The notes: generated from the letters alone by a model not told the origin. A DNA stretch of 64,000 nt from Sinorhizobium medicae (GCF_007827695.1 NZ_VITA01000001.1:62001-126000); one strand, 5' to 3'. Shown: positions 27,379 to 37,811, numbered from the stretch's first letter. Made by a program: numbers and translations.

Positions 27379-28913
27379 TAGTGTTTCTCCCCTGAACGCA
27401 TGATGGCGCGCATGATCGATTCCTGGCTTGCTTCCTCCTTGGAAAGCTCCGCCACGATGCGGCCCTCGTTCATGACATAGATGCGATCGCAGGTTCCGAG
27501 CAGTTCCGGCATCTCCGACGAAATCATGAGGATGCCTTTGCCCTCGGCTGCGAGTTGGTTGATGATGGTGTAGATCTCATATTTCGCGCCGATATCGATA
27601 CCGCGGGTCGGCTCGTCGAGTATGAGCACTTCGGGATTGGTGAACAGCCACTTGGACAGGACGACCTTTTGCTGGTTGCCGCCCGACAGGTTGACCGCCT
27701 CCTGATAGATAGAGTGCGAACGGATGCGCAGCTTGGAGCGATAGTCCGAGGCGACCCGAGCCTCCTTTCGCTCGTCGATGACGCCGTTCGAGGAAACCGC
27801 ACCGAGATTGGAAAGCGTGGTGTTGTGCATGATGTTGTTGATCAGCACGAGGCCAAGCTGTTTGCGGTCTTCCGTCACATAGGCAAGGCCCGCCTTGATC
27901 GCCTTCGGGATCGTGCTCACGTCCACGGGCTTGCCGCGCATCGTCACGTCACCGGTGATCTTGTGTCCCCAGGACCGGCCGAAGATGCTCATCGCCGTCT
28001 CGGTTCGGCCGGCGCCCATCAGTCCGGCGATGCCTACGACCTCACCGGCGCGAACCTTGAAGCTGACATCGTGCAGAAACTGCCGGTCGCGGTGATGCTG
28101 ATGGTAGACGTTCCAGTTCTTCACCTCGAGCAGCGTGTCGCCGATCTTCGGCTCGCGCGGCGGGTAGCGGTCTTCCATGGCGCGGCCGACCATGCCGTTG
28201 ATGATCCGGTCCTCGCCGACCTCCTCCTTGTGACAGTCGAGCGTCTCCACCGTTCCGCCATCGCGCAGGATGGTGATCTGGTCGGCAACCTTCTTAATCT
28301 CGTTGAGCTTATGAGAAATGATGATCGACGTCATGCCCTGGCTGCGGAATTCCATGAGCAGCTTCAAAAGCGCGTCGGAATCGTTTTCGTTGAGGGATGC
28401 GGTAGGTTCGTCGAGGATAAGCAGGCGCACTTTTTTGGAAAGCGCCTTGGCAATTTCCACCAGCTGCTGCTTGCCGACGCCGATGTCGGTGATCAGCGTC
28501 GCCGGCGACTCGTTCAGTCCAACTTTCTTCAGGAGCTCCTGCGTGCGTGCGAAAGTCTGCGGCCAATGGATTATGCCCTTTTCGGCCACCTCGTTGCCGA
28601 GAAAGATGTTCTCGGCGATCGAAAGCAGGGGAACGAGCGCCAGCTCCTGGTGGATGATGATGATGCCGAGATCTTCGCTGTCCGAAATCGTGCTGAACTG
28701 GCGAAGTTTTCCGTCATAATGGATTTCGCCCTCGTAGGTCCCGGCCGGATAGACGCCGCTCAACACCTTCATCAAGGTCGACTTGCCGGCGCCATTTTCT
28801 CCGACAAGCGCGTGGATTTCGCCTTCGCGGACCTTGAACGAGACGTTGTCCAGGGCCTTGACGCCCGGAAACGTCTTCGTAATGCCCCGCATTTCAAGAA
28901 TGATATTGTCCAT
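27378..28913 (-). CDS. gguA: Multiple-monosaccharide ABC ATPase GguA
   Basis: 511 residues, a double ATP-binding cassette as usual for sugar importers of this class. The first half has Walker [10 protein letters not shown] near residues 37-45 and [10 protein letters not shown]. The second half has the degenerate loop GLMGAGRTE, the signature LSGGNQQK and [13 protein letters not shown]. It powers uptake with GguB and ChvE. The chvE-gguA gap of ~190 bp contains a hairpin that may set the expression ratio. Confidence 0.95.
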   Translation of the reverse strand: MDNIILEMRGITKTFPGVKALDNVSFKVREGEIHALVGENGAGKSTLMKVLSGVYPAGTYEGEIHYDGKLRQFSTISDSEDLGIIIIHQELALVPLLSIAENIFLGNEVAEKGIIHWPQTFARTQELLKKVGLNESPATLITDIGVGKQQLVEIAKALSKKVRLLILDEPTASLNENDSDALLKLLMEFRSQGMTSIIISHKLNEIKKVADQITILRDGGTVETLDCHKEEVGEDRIINGMVGRAMEDRYPPREPKIGDTLLEVKNWNVYHQHHRDRQFLHDVSFKVRAGEVVGIAGLMGAGRTETAMSIFGRSWGHKITGDVTMRGKPVDVSTIPKAIKAGLAYVTEDRKQLGLVLINNIMHNTTLSNLGAVSSNGVIDERKEARVASDYRSKLRIRSHSIYQEAVNLSGGNQQKVVLSKWLFTNPEVLILDEPTRGIDIGAKYEIYTIINQLAAEGKGILMISSEMPELLGTCDRIYVMNEGRIVAELSKEEASQESIMRAIMRSGEKH

Positions 28914-29063
28914 ACTCAGCCATTCCAGCTGCAGTCTCAGAGAGAATGCAGGCGCTCTCCCGTGCTGCGCGGTTCTTTCGACCGGCTCCGATACGAAATA
29001 AAACCACGCGGCGGGTCAAAGTGCTACAGCGACATTGCAAAGAGACGCATGCCGCGTGGATTA

Positions 29064-29094
29064 AGAGGGCGCGCGAGCCTGTCGCGCACCCTCT
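29064..29094 (-). promoter_or_regulatory. Hairpin between chvE and gguA
   Basis: AGAGGGCGCGCGA and TCGCGCACCCTCT pair over 13 bp with one mismatch around a 5-nt loop, 12 bp after the chvE stop and without a T-run in the transcript. Such stems after binding-protein genes usually protect the upstream mRNA and reduce read-through into the ATPase gene. Confidence 0.6.
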
Positions 29095-29106
29095 CGGTTC
29101 GCCGCA

Positions 29107-30174
29107 TCAGTTGTTGAGCTGATCTTCCGTGTAGTAGCCGGAGCCGACAAGAACGTCCTTGGCGTTCGACTTGTCTACGGAAACGGGCTTCAGCAGATAG
29201 GACGGAACGACCTTGACTCCGTTTTCATACGTCTTGGTGTCGTTAACTTCCGGCTCCTTGCCGTCCATGATCGCGTTGACCATGTTGACCGTGACCTTGG
29301 CGAGTTCACGGGTGTCCTTGAAGACCGTGGAATGTTGTTCGCCCGCAAGGATGGACTTGACCGAAGGCAGCTCGGCGTCCTGACCGGTGACGATCGGCAT
29401 CGGCATGTCGCCGGAGCCGTAACCGACGCCCTTGAGAGCAGAGATGATGCCGATCGACAGACCGTCATAGGGCGACAGAACGCCGTCGACCTTCGCATCG
29501 GTATAGGCCGACGACAGCAGGTTTTCCATGCGGGCCTGAGCCACAGCACCGTCCCAGCGCAGCGTACCGACCTGGTCCATGCCCATCTGGCCGGACTTGA
29601 CGACAAGCTTGCCGCTGTCAATCAGAGGCTGCAGAACGGACATTGCACCGTCGTAAAAGAAGAAGGCGTTGTTGTCGTCCGGCGAGCCGCCGAAAAGTTC
29701 GATGTTCTTCGGCTCGGTCGCGCTGTCGAGCTTCAGACCCTCGACGAGCGAGGTCGCCTGCAGGACGCCAACCTGGAAGTTGTCGAAGGTGGCATAGTAG
29801 TCGACATTGCCGGAATCGCGGATCAGGCGATCATAGGCGATGACCTTGACGCCGGCGTCGGCGGCCTTCTGCAGAATGTCGGAGAGCGTCGTGCCGTCGA
29901 TGGCGCCGATGACGAGGACCTTCGCGCCCTTGGTCACCATGTTCTCGATCTGCGCGAGCTGGTTCGGAATATCGTCGTCGGCGAATTGCAGGTCCGGCGT
30001 ATAGCCTGCATCCTTGAACAGCTTCTCCATGGTTTCGCCGTCGGAAATCCAGCGCGTCGACGTCTTTGTCGGCATGGAGATGCCGACCATGCCCTTGTCC
30101 TGGGCGACTGCCGGCGCAGCGAAGCCGGCGACCGTCATCGCCGCAGCTGCGAGAAGCGAAGTAAAGAATTTCAT
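29107..30174 (-). CDS. chvE: Periplasmic multiple-sugar-binding protein ChvE
   Basis: 355 residues. The N-terminal ~24 residues form a signal peptide ending AVAQ, then [20 protein letters not shown], a segment typical of ChvE. It binds aldoses in the periplasm for GguAB. In Agrobacterium it also signals to VirA, and related proteins mediate chemotaxis to sugars. The start ATG 30174 is set by the signal peptide. It is transcribed divergently from the gbpR-like gene. Confidence 0.94.
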   Translation of the reverse strand: MKFFTSLLAAAAMTVAGFAAPAVAQDKGMVGISMPTKTSTRWISDGETMEKLFKDAGYTPDLQFADDDIPNQLAQIENMVTKGAKVLVIGAIDGTTLSDILQKAADAGVKVIAYDRLIRDSGNVDYYATFDNFQVGVLQATSLVEGLKLDSATEPKNIELFGGSPDDNNAFFFYDGAMSVLQPLIDSGKLVVKSGQMGMDQVGTLRWDGAVAQARMENLLSSAYTDAKVDGVLSPYDGLSIGIISALKGVGYGSGDMPMPIVTGQDAELPSVKSILAGEQHSTVFKDTRELAKVTVNMVNAIMDGKEPEVNDTKTYENGVKVVPSYLLKPVSVDKSNAKDVLVGSGYYTEDQLNN

Positions 30175-30417
30175 CAGATCTCTCCCTGAGTGTTGAACCG
30201 GCAGGCGCAGGGCCCCCCGTCTATGCGCTGCGACCACCGTCGCGGAGGATCATCCCCGGCGGTGGTTCAAGATGAAGGAAGCCCTCCCCGTCTCACATAC
30301 TCCCGCATGCGCCGGCGCATATGGTTCGAAACTGGAATCAATTGCCATAACTGTCAAATACAATATCGCTTTGCATGCATACCAAAATTGATATACCACC
30401 TTGAAAGAGTGTGATTT

Positions 30418-31428
30418 TTGAAATTCTTGAAAACGGAACCGATTGGAATGCTCGAAGGCAGGCCGAATGCGTCCGGGCCCGCGGGAGAACTCCTCGAAAC
30501 AGGACTTTTCCGATCGGGGTTGAAGATCAACCATCTGCGGCTCGTCCTGGCGATCGACGACCACCGGCGCATCAGCGCCGCAGCCGATTCGCTTGGGATC
30601 TCGCAACCGGCAGCCTCGCGCATGCTCGCCGAGATCGAGGCGATCGCCAAGGCGCCGATCTGCGAGCGGGTGGCGCGCGGCGTCGAGCTGACCCGCTACG
30701 GCGAAGCGCTGGCACGCCGCGCCCGCACCATTTTCCTTGAGTTGCGCGAGGCCGCGCGCGAGATCAATGAATTGAAAACCGGCAGCGGCGGATCGGTTTC
30801 ACTGGGCTCCGTCACCGGCCCGGCCCTCAATCTTGCAGTCCCGGCGATCCGGCAGGTGTCGACGGCCTATCCAGGCATCGAGATCAACGTACAGATCGAC
30901 AACAGCAATGTGCTGACGCGCGAGCTTCTCGCGGCTCGTCACGATTTCATCATCGGACGAATTCCGGACGACCTCAATCCGCGACTGTTCAACCTGATCG
31001 AGATGGGCTTCGAGGAAGTCTGCCTGATCGTTCGGGAGGGTCACCCTCTTCTGGAGAAGGCGTCGGTCAGTGCCGACGATCTCCCGGGCTATGACTGGGT
31101 CTTCCAGCCGCCCGGCACGCTACTTCGCCGCGCCGTAGAGGACAGTTTCGGTTCCGCCGGCGTGCGACTTCCGGCAACGGTCATCAACACCTCGTCGACC
31201 ATCCTGACGCTGTCGATCGTGCGAAACACCAACGCAATCGCTCCCGTTGCGCTGGATGTCGCCAGGCTGGTGGCCGGAAACGGCACCGAAGCCGGTGAAA
31301 TCAAGATATTGCGGACCGGGTTTCCGATCCGCATCAAGCCCTACGGGCTGATAACCGCCGAGGGACGGGCGCTCCCGCCCAGCGCGAAGCTGCTTTACGA
31401 CCTCATTCTGAAGCAAAGCAGGGCATGA
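30418..31428 (+). CDS. gbpR: LysR-family regulator GbpR (galactose-binding-protein regulator)
   Basis: 336 residues from TTG 30418, or 326 from ATG 30448. The helix-turn-helix lies unusually far in (LKINHLRLVLAIDDHRRISAAADSLGISQPAASRML, about residues 36-70), as in GbpR, followed by a LysR effector domain. It is divergent from chvE across 243 bp. In Agrobacterium GbpR activates chvE in response to arabinose, galactose and fucose, and the same job is likely here. Confidence 0.88.
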   Translation: MKFLKTEPIGMLEGRPNASGPAGELLETGLFRSGLKINHLRLVLAIDDHRRISAAADSLGISQPAASRMLAEIEAIAKAPICERVARGVELTRYGEALARRARTIFLELREAAREINELKTGSGGSVSLGSVTGPALNLAVPAIRQVSTAYPGIEINVQIDNSNVLTRELLAARHDFIIGRIPDDLNPRLFNLIEMGFEEVCLIVREGHPLLEKASVSADDLPGYDWVFQPPGTLLRRAVEDSFGSAGVRLPATVINTSSTILTLSIVRNTNAIAPVALDVARLVAGNGTEAGEIKILRTGFPIRIKPYGLITAEGRALPPSAKLLYDLILKQSRA

Positions 31429-31654
31429 TCAGTTTCGCGTAATATTCTGACGCCATGCTCGGACATTCAGCGCCTGTTTCAGGAGACATGATGTTCGGAA
31501 TCTCGTTTTTCCAGTCGGTTCTGCAGCGGCTCAGGGACGAGCAGGACGCGGAGATGCTGGGAGAGGCAACTGGCGGGCCTGGTACCGTCATCGGTACCAC
31601 TTCGGGATTCGTCCCGGAGACCTCGTCGGGCACCGCGGCCACTTATATACCACG

Positions 31655-31942
31655 GTGCAGCAGGCCTATTGTGAGCTGACGCCGACCGAGAGCCCCGCGC
31701 CCTTTGCAATACCCGATTTTCTAAAGCGCATCAGCCTTGCTGAAGTCGCCTCCGAGCTGGCGCTCGGCGAAGCGGAGACCGCGCTGACGCTTGCGGCCAG
31801 GCGCAGGCGTTTCGCCGCAGCGAACCATCCCGACAGGTTGCCAGCGGAAGCGCGACTCAATGCGACTTTGCGCATGAAGCTCGCCAACATGCTGATCGAC
31901 GAGGCTTTCAGGCGGATCAAAAAGCCGAGCATGCCGAAATAG
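31655..31942 (+). CDS. Small J-domain-like protein, start uncertain
   Basis: The C-terminal half is a short J-domain: helix ALTLAARRRRFAAANHPD with the diagnostic HPD, then RLPAEARLNATLRMKLANMLIDEAFRRIK as helix III. The only in-frame start is GTG 31655, without a visible ribosome site. The frame stays open upstream to about 31451 with protein-like sequence (HFGIRPGDLVGHRGHLYTT) but no start codon, whereas a good AGGAG-ATG start at 31491 is in another frame. Either the gene is short or a frameshift near 31570-31600 has split it. Confidence 0.5.
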   Translation: MQQAYCELTPTESPAPFAIPDFLKRISLAEVASELALGEAETALTLAARRRRFAAANHPDRLPAEARLNATLRMKLANMLIDEAFRRIKKPSMPK

Positions 31943-31945
31943 ACG

Positions 31946-32200
31946 TCAGTTCGTGCCGTCACTCGTGCCCTCATTCGTCTTGCCGGTAGCGCCGCTCTTG
32001 CCCTGCTCCTCCTCCTTCGGTCGGTAAAAAACAAGAAGGGTCGCGCCGGCATAGGCGGTTACCACGAGAAAGATCGTTCCCCACATCGTCTGTCCGCCGT
32101 AGAATTCCACCGCCGTCCATACCGCGCAGAACACGATGATCAGCAGCCGGATCCACAAGGGACGATAGAAGGGGTGATCCGGATCGATAAATTTGATCAT
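31946..32200 (-). CDS. DUF3329 small membrane protein
   Basis: 84 residues, MIKFIDPDHPFYRPLWIRLL at the N-terminus, then two hydrophobic segments (about residues 16-34 and 42-58) and a polar, charged C-terminal tail. This is the rhizobial DUF3329 pattern; function unknown. It ends 4 bp past the J-domain-like gene on the opposite strand. Confidence 0.85.
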   Translation of the reverse strand: MIKFIDPDHPFYRPLWIRLLIIVFCAVWTAVEFYGGQTMWGTIFLVVTAYAGATLLVFYRPKEEEQGKSGATGKTNEGTSDGTN

Positions 32201-32491
32201 CCTGGTTCCTTTGGGAGACTTAATTCCGATTCATCTACTGCATATTTCCACAACGAGAGCAAATCCAACTGCCCAGAGAACAGACCAAGGCGAGGACGTG
32301 GGCCCGACCGGTGGAACCGTTCGCGGTGGAGGCTTGACGGCGCCAAGCTTGTTGGAATAAATATTCCGCACACGCAGTAATTGGCCGTTTCATTCCAGTT
32401 CCTGCGCGGATGCCCCGCGACGCCTTTGCGCGATGAGCGTCGATCATCGTGCGCCAACCCGGTCGCACACCGGAATTCAAGGACAATACAG

Positions 32492-33484
32492 ATGACAGTG
32501 AGATTTGGTCTTCTCGGCGCCGGACGCATCGGCAAGGTTCATGCGAAGGCTGTCAGCGCCAATGCCGATGCGCGCCTTGTCGCCGTTGCTGACGCCTTTC
32601 CCGCCGCCGCTGAAGCGATCGCCGGCGCCTATGGCTGCGAAGTCCGTACGATCGATGCTATCCAGGCGGGAAGCGACATCGACGCCGTGGTGATCTGCAC
32701 GCCGACCGACACCCATGCCGACCTGATCGAGCGCTTCGCGCGCGCCGGAAAGGCTATTTTCTGCGAAAAGCCTGTTGATCTCGATGTCGAACGCGTCAGG
32801 GCCTGCCTCAAGGTCGTGTCCGAGACCAAGGCCAAGCTGATGGTCGGCTTCAACCGTCGCTTCGATCCGCATTTCATGGCCGTACGCAAGGCGATCGACG
32901 ACGGACGGATCGGTGAAGTCGAGATGGTGACGATCACCTCGCGCGATCCAGGGGCGCCGCCCGTCGACTATATCAAGCGCTCGGGCGGAATTTTCCGCGA
33001 CATGACGATCCATGATTTCGACATGGCACGTTTCCTCCTTGGCGAGGAGCCGGTTTCCGTCACCGCGACTGCGGCCGTACTCGTCGACAAGGCAATCGGC
33101 GAAGCCGGCGACTATGACAGCGTCTCCGTCATCCTTCAGACGGCTTCCGGCAAGCAGGCGATCATCTCGAATTCACGCCGTGCCACCTACGGTTACGACC
33201 AGCGTATCGAGGTCCACGGCTCCAAGGGCGCAGTCGCCGCGGAAAATCAGCGTCCCGTGTCGATCGAGATCGCGACCGTCGACGGCTACACGCGCCCGCC
33301 GCTGCACGATTTCTTCATGACGCGCTACACGGAAGCCTATGCGAACGAGATCGAAAGCTTCGTCGCCGCAATAGAAAAGGGCGCCGAGATCGCACCGTCC
33401 GGAGAGGACGGACTTGCAGCGCTCGCGCTCGCCGATGCGGCCGTCCGTTCGGTCGCGGAAAAGCGTCAGGTCAGCGTCGCTTGA
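32492..33484 (+). CDS. idhA: myo-Inositol 2-dehydrogenase
   Basis: 330 residues of the GFO/IDH/MocA family. ATG 32492 follows AAGGA. The N-terminal RFGLLGAGRIGKVHAKAV is the NAD-binding Rossmann loop, CEKPVDLD carries the catalytic Lys, and GGIFRDMTIHDFDMARFL holds the Asp and His of the active site. It oxidises myo-inositol to scyllo-inosose, the first step of inositol catabolism in rhizobia. The other iol genes are not nearby, as is usual for rhizobial idhA. A terminator follows. Confidence 0.9.
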   Translation: MTVRFGLLGAGRIGKVHAKAVSANADARLVAVADAFPAAAEAIAGAYGCEVRTIDAIQAGSDIDAVVICTPTDTHADLIERFARAGKAIFCEKPVDLDVERVRACLKVVSETKAKLMVGFNRRFDPHFMAVRKAIDDGRIGEVEMVTITSRDPGAPPVDYIKRSGGIFRDMTIHDFDMARFLLGEEPVSVTATAAVLVDKAIGEAGDYDSVSVILQTASGKQAIISNSRRATYGYDQRIEVHGSKGAVAAENQRPVSIEIATVDGYTRPPLHDFFMTRYTEAYANEIESFVAAIEKGAEIAPSGEDGLAALALADAAVRSVAEKRQVSVA

Positions 33485-33508
33485 CGGTCCGATTGTTCTA
33501 AAAGAGAT

Positions 33509-33532
33509 GGCCGGGGACCTCCCGGCCTTTTT
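33509..33532 (+). terminator. Rho-independent terminator of idhA
   Basis: GGCCGGG, a 5-nt loop, CCCGGCC and five T residues, 24 bp after the idhA stop. Confidence 0.9.
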
Positions 33533-33618
33533 CGGCGTAGCCACTATGCCTCTTTAAGGCGCAGCAAATCTTCTTGCCAGGCCGCATGGTCACGATGACC
33601 ATGGGGGCGGGCGTGGGC

Positions 33619-34830
33619 TCATGGGTGGCCCGAGGCTGCAATGTCGCCGTCGATTGCCCCTAGCGCCCGGTCGAGATGACCATCCAGAACGAGCCGTTGT
33701 TCGTCAATGACCACCGATATCTGCGGCATGCCCTCAAGGCGCACCTGCAGCGAATGTGCCATGCCCTCCTCCAGTCCCTTCTGCAGGAGATCGAAATAGC
33801 GCGTGCCCGGTCCAGTCACGAAGATCGGCATCGGCTCGTAGAGACTGAGCATCCGGGAAATTCCGTTGCCGAGCGCAACGCCGGCCTGTCGGAAGGCATA
33901 GGCGGCCATCCGATGTCCTTGCCGTGCACGCGCGGCGATCTTGTCCATCTCCGAAAGCGGCACGAACTTGGCTGGGATGGTATTGGAGGGCACCTCGAAG
34001 GCCGTGCGCAGAATCCCGTAGAAACCGGCGGCGGCCTCGACGCAGCCAAAACTGCCGCAGCGGCAGAGCCCGGCGGCATCCTGATGCAGCATATGGCCGA
34101 AGTTCGGAGCCGAGACATCGAGCTCACCGGAGCTGCCCCTTCGGGCAAGGCCGAGGCCGATGCTGTGTCCGAGCGACACGGCGGCGAGCGCGCGGAAACC
34201 GACCTGTTTTTCCTCTTCCTTTACGGCAAGCGCGTGCGCCACGAGGAGCGACTCATTGCTGAGCATGATCCTGGCGCGCCAATCAGGACGCAGCAGCTTC
34301 ACGAAATCGAGTTGCTCGCCGCCGAAGACGGGGGACCAGATAAGTCGCGCGCCATCGGCGGCCACGAGCCCCTTGCTGCTGATCGAGATGGCAAGCACCT
34401 CGTCCTTCGATATATTCGAGCGGAGGAGCAACCGTTCAAGTGCCGCTGCAAGGACCTCCCCGAAGGCAGCTGTCCCGCCGAGGTCACCGCGCACCTCCTC
34501 GAAACGATCGAGCAGAATGCCGCCATAATCAGCAAGCGAGTATTGCACCACGTCGGAAGAGATCCGCACGACGATCACGTGACCGCAATCGCGTCTCGGC
34601 TCGAAGAGAACCCGCGGCCGGCCGCGACCGCCCTGCACATGCCTCTCGATTTTGGCGATGATCCCGGCGCGCTCCAGCTCGGCCGTGATAACGGAGATCG
34701 TGGCCGAGGCAAGCCCGGTCTGTGCCGCAATCTCCGTGTGGGAAAGCGAGCTCTTCCGCCGAAGCGCCGCGAGCACCAGCGCGCTGTTCTGCTGACGCAC
34801 GAGTTCGGTGCTGGACTTGGTCAGCATCAT
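33619..34830 (-). CDS. xylR: ROK-family repressor, probable xylose regulator XylR
   Basis: 403 residues. The N-terminal winged helix-turn-helix (LVRQQNSALVLAALRRKSSLSHTEIAAQTGLASATISV, about residues 10-48) is followed by a ROK sugar-kinase-like domain with the zinc motif CRCGSFGCVE. It is divergent from xylF across ~390 bp that contain a perfect dyad at the xylF promoter. By analogy with other ROK XylR proteins it probably represses xylFHG and is released by xylose or a derivative. Confidence 0.87.
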   Translation of the reverse strand: MMLTKSSTELVRQQNSALVLAALRRKSSLSHTEIAAQTGLASATISVITAELERAGIIAKIERHVQGGRGRPRVLFEPRRDCGHVIVVRISSDVVQYSLADYGGILLDRFEEVRGDLGGTAAFGEVLAAALERLLLRSNISKDEVLAISISSKGLVAADGARLIWSPVFGGEQLDFVKLLRPDWRARIMLSNESLLVAHALAVKEEEKQVGFRALAAVSLGHSIGLGLARRGSSGELDVSAPNFGHMLHQDAAGLCRCGSFGCVEAAAGFYGILRTAFEVPSNTIPAKFVPLSEMDKIAARARQGHRMAAYAFRQAGVALGNGISRMLSLYEPMPIFVTGPGTRYFDLLQKGLEEGMAHSLQVRLEGMPQISVVIDEQRLVLDGHLDRALGAIDGDIAASGHP

Positions 34831-35067
34831 CGGCTCACCCAGCGCCGCGCATCTGACAAGACGCGCTCCGGTCGCCGAAACTTCTTAGGCTGCTGCATGT
34901 TTTTCCTGTGACCGGGTTGGTTGAAAGACGACATGCAGTGACGGTGCGACTTTTCCGAAGACATGCTCCTCCCAAGCATCTGCGGGCCGGCAAGACAAGG
35001 CACACCCATCTTTGCCGCAGGATTTTCAAGGCGGTGCGGCCATCACCCCTGCGATGGTAAGCCCTTG

Positions 35068-35117
35068 TTGACAGCCTGGGAAAACTCTGACATCTATTTT
35101 CTCGACTGTCGAGAAAA
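35068..35117 (+). promoter_or_regulatory. xylF promoter with overlapping dyad operator
   Basis: A consensus -35 TTGACA at 35068-35073, a 17-bp spacer and a CATCTAT -10 at 35091-35097. Immediately after it, at 35097-35117, lies a perfect 10-bp inverted repeat TTTTCTCGAC / GTCGAGAAAA around a single T. The position over the start point is what a ROK repressor site needs. The xylF ATG is ~105 bp downstream. Confidence 0.75.
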
Positions 35118-35221
35118 AACGCCGGGCGCAGCACCGGAGAGGTTTACGGCAGCGGATCAAGGCTCGTCGGGGATGCGTATGGGAGGTTCCTACGCGCGGC
35201 CGGGCAAAACGGGAGGGTAAG

Positions 35222-36259
35222 ATGAAATCCATTTTGAAACTGATGGCCGGGGCTGCCATCATAGCGTCCATGCATTCCGCGGCGATCGCCAAGGATCTCG
35301 TCATCGGCGTTTCCTGGTCAAACTTCCAGGAGGAGCGCTGGAAGACCGATGAGGCCGCCATCAAGGCCGCGCTGGAAGCCTCGGGCGACAAATACATTTC
35401 AGCCGATGCACAGTCTTCAGCAGCAAAGCAGCTCACCGACATCGAATCGCTAATCGCCCAGGGCGCCAACGCACTGATCGTGCTTGCGCAGGACTCCGAT
35501 GCGATCGGTCCGGCTATCGAGAAGGCCGCTGCCGAGGGGATCCCGGTCGTCGGCTATGACCGCCTGATCGAAAACCCGGCCGCCTTCTACATCACCTTTG
35601 ACAACAAGGAAGTCGGCCGCCTGCAAGCGAGCGAGGTGTTCAAGCAGAAGCCGGAAGGCAACTACGTCTTCATCAAGGGCTCCTCCGCCGATCCGAACGC
35701 CGACTTCCTTTTCTCAGGACAGATGGAAGTCCTGAAGGATGCCATCGATGCGGGCAAGATCAAGAATGTCGGCGAGGCCTATACCGATGGCTGGAAGCCG
35801 GAAAACGCCCAGAAGAACATGGAACAGTTCCTGACGGCTAACGACAACAAGGTCGATGCGATCGTGGCCTCGAACGACGGGACCGCCGGCGGCGCGATCG
35901 CGGCACTCGACGCCCAGGGCCTTGCCGGTTCGGTTCCTGTGTCCGGCCAAGATGCCGACAAGGCAGCGCTGAACCGCGTCGCTCGCGGCACGCAGACGGT
36001 TTCGGTGTGGAAGGACTCCCGCGAACTCGGTAAGAAAGCGGCAGAGATTGCCGCGGCGCTTGCCGCCGGCAAGACCATGGATGAAATCGAAGGCGTCCAG
36101 ACCTTTGACGGCGGCCCCAAGGGCGTGGCCATGAAATCCGTTTTCCTGGCACCGCTGGCGATCACCAGGGACAATCTCAATGTCGTCATCGATGCCGGCT
36201 GGATTGCCAAGGAAGAGACCTGCCAGGGCGCCAAGGACGACGTGGCTGCGTGCAAGTAA
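35222..36259 (+). CDS. xylF: D-xylose ABC transporter substrate-binding protein XylF
   Basis: 345 residues with a signal peptide of ~23 residues. The mature start [22 protein letters not shown] is distinctive for XylF, followed by two sugar-binding Rossmann lobes ([18 protein letters not shown], and [18 protein letters not shown] for the second). It binds xylose in the periplasm for XylHG. GGGAGG lies just upstream of the ATG. A strong hairpin separates it from xylH. Confidence 0.93.
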   Translation: MKSILKLMAGAAIIASMHSAAIAKDLVIGVSWSNFQEERWKTDEAAIKAALEASGDKYISADAQSSAAKQLTDIESLIAQGANALIVLAQDSDAIGPAIEKAAAEGIPVVGYDRLIENPAAFYITFDNKEVGRLQASEVFKQKPEGNYVFIKGSSADPNADFLFSGQMEVLKDAIDAGKIKNVGEAYTDGWKPENAQKNMEQFLTANDNKVDAIVASNDGTAGGAIAALDAQGLAGSVPVSGQDADKAALNRVARGTQTVSVWKDSRELGKKAAEIAAALAAGKTMDEIEGVQTFDGGPKGVAMKSVFLAPLAITRDNLNVVIDAGWIAKEETCQGAKDDVAACK

Positions 36260-36290
36260 GCCGCAAGCACGGGACCGATCAATAGTCTTC

Positions 36291-36325
36291 GAGAGCGCCG
36301 CAACGCAAATCGTTGCGGCGCTCTC
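36291..36325 (+). promoter_or_regulatory. Perfect 15-bp hairpin between xylF and xylH
   Basis: GAGAGCGCCGCAACG, loop CAAAT, CGTTGCGGCGCTCTC, 32 bp after the xylF stop and without a T-run. It probably stabilises the xylF mRNA and attenuates transcription into xylHG, giving excess binding protein. Confidence 0.8.
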
Positions 36326-36450
36326 GCAAGATGCGAGGCCGACCGGCAAGATCGCATCCTAAGCAATCCGAGAGTCGACGGAAGTCCGGCCCATGACCGG
36401 ACGTGCTGACCGCTCTCGCTGCCGCTCGGCGCGACGACATCAACTCATAG

Positions 36451-37797
36451 GTGGGGGAAGGCATGTCCATGGCCGACATCACACAAGCCAACCAGACACA
36501 GGGTACGCAAACGAGCCGCGCCCGAAAGGCGAACGAAAACCTGGTGAAGCGATTCTTCCGCGCCACTGAAATCGACACCCGGCTTCTCGGCATGGTCGGC
36601 GCGCTGATCATCATCTGGCTCGGTTTCCAGGTGATGACGGGAGGATTGTTCCTCACGCCGCGCAACCTTTGGAACCTGACCGTCCAGACCTCATCCGTCG
36701 CCGTTATGGCCACCGGTATGGTGCTCGTCATCGTGACCCGCAACATCGACCTTTCCGTCGGCTCCGTGCTCGGCTTTTGCGGCATGATCATGGGCGTGCT
36801 GCAGGCGCAGGTCCTGCCGCAATATCTCGGGCTCGGTCATCCCGCCATCTGGGCAATTACGCTTGCCTGCGGCATCGCGGTGGGCGCCGCCATCGGCGCG
36901 CTTCACGGATCGATCATCGCCTTCCTCAACGTTCCCTCCTTCATTGTGACGCTCGGCGGCCTGCTCGTCTGGCGCGGCGCCACCTGGTTCGTGACGAGCG
37001 GACAGACGGTCGCGCCGATGGACACCACCTTCCGTCTCATGGGCGGCGGCACCCAAGGTTCGATCGGCGCCACGGCGAGCTGGGTCGTTGGCGTTCTCGC
37101 CTGTATCGCCATCATCGGCGCCGTCCTCAATTCGCGCAGGCAACGCAAACGCTTCGGGTTTCCCTTGCGCCCGGTCTGGGCCGAATACTTCCTGACAATC
37201 CTTGGCTGTGCCCTGGTGCTTGGCGCGGTCTCCGTCGCAAATCATTATTACTGGCCCATCAATATCGCCCGCAGATATGCCGATGCGAACAGCATTGCCT
37301 GGCCGGACGGCGGCCTGCAGATCCCGCACGGCATCGCCGTTCCCGTACTGGTCGCGATCGTCGTGGGCATCGTCATGACCTTCATAGCGACCCGCCTCCG
37401 CTTCGGTCGCTACGTCTTCGCACTTGGCGGCAATCCCGAAGCGGCCGAGCTCGCCGGAATCAAGACGCGCTGGGTCACCGTCAAGATCTTCATGCTGATG
37501 GGCGTGCTCTGCGCGATCGCTGCCGCCATCTCGACCGCGCGCCTCAACGCAGCGACCAATGCACAGGGCGAACTCGACGAGCTCTACACGATCGCTGCCG
37601 CAGTCATCGGCGGCACTTCGCTCGCCGGCGGCGTCGGCACCATCGCCGGGGCGATGATCGGCGCCCTCGTCATGCAATCGCTGCAGTCAGGCATGGTGCT
37701 TCTCGGGATCGACACGCCCTTCCAGCGGATCGTCGTCGGTGTCGTGCTCGTCACCGCCGTCTGGCTCGACACCGTCTACCGCGCCCGCGCAAAATAA
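36451..37797 (+). CDS. xylH: D-xylose ABC transporter permease XylH
   Basis: 448 residues from ATG/GTG 36451; an in-frame ATG at 36463 (MSMADIT) has GGGGGAAGG upstream and is the likelier start. The family motif [14 protein letters not shown] and the C-terminal [29 protein letters not shown] are clear. There are about twelve membrane segments, including the XylH-type insertion around residues 200-300 that ribose permeases lack. It forms the xylose channel with XylG. Confidence 0.93.
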   Translation: MGEGMSMADITQANQTQGTQTSRARKANENLVKRFFRATEIDTRLLGMVGALIIIWLGFQVMTGGLFLTPRNLWNLTVQTSSVAVMATGMVLVIVTRNIDLSVGSVLGFCGMIMGVLQAQVLPQYLGLGHPAIWAITLACGIAVGAAIGALHGSIIAFLNVPSFIVTLGGLLVWRGATWFVTSGQTVAPMDTTFRLMGGGTQGSIGATASWVVGVLACIAIIGAVLNSRRQRKRFGFPLRPVWAEYFLTILGCALVLGAVSVANHYYWPINIARRYADANSIAWPDGGLQIPHGIAVPVLVAIVVGIVMTFIATRLRFGRYVFALGGNPEAAELAGIKTRWVTVKIFMLMGVLCAIAAAISTARLNAATNAQGELDELYTIAAAVIGGTSLAGGVGTIAGAMIGALVMQSLQSGMVLLGIDTPFQRIVVGVVLVTAVWLDTVYRARAK

Positions 37798-37811
37798 TTA
37801 GGAGTTCGAAC

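Noticed and set aside
27555-29117. A 520-codon plus-strand frame over gguA
   Set aside because: Shadow of the ABC ATPase on the other strand; high GC keeps antisense frames open.
30300-30417. Possible TTGACA promoter for chvE on the minus strand (30352-30357)
   Set aside because: No acceptable -10 element at the right spacing and no clear LysR T-N11-A dyad could be fixed by eye.
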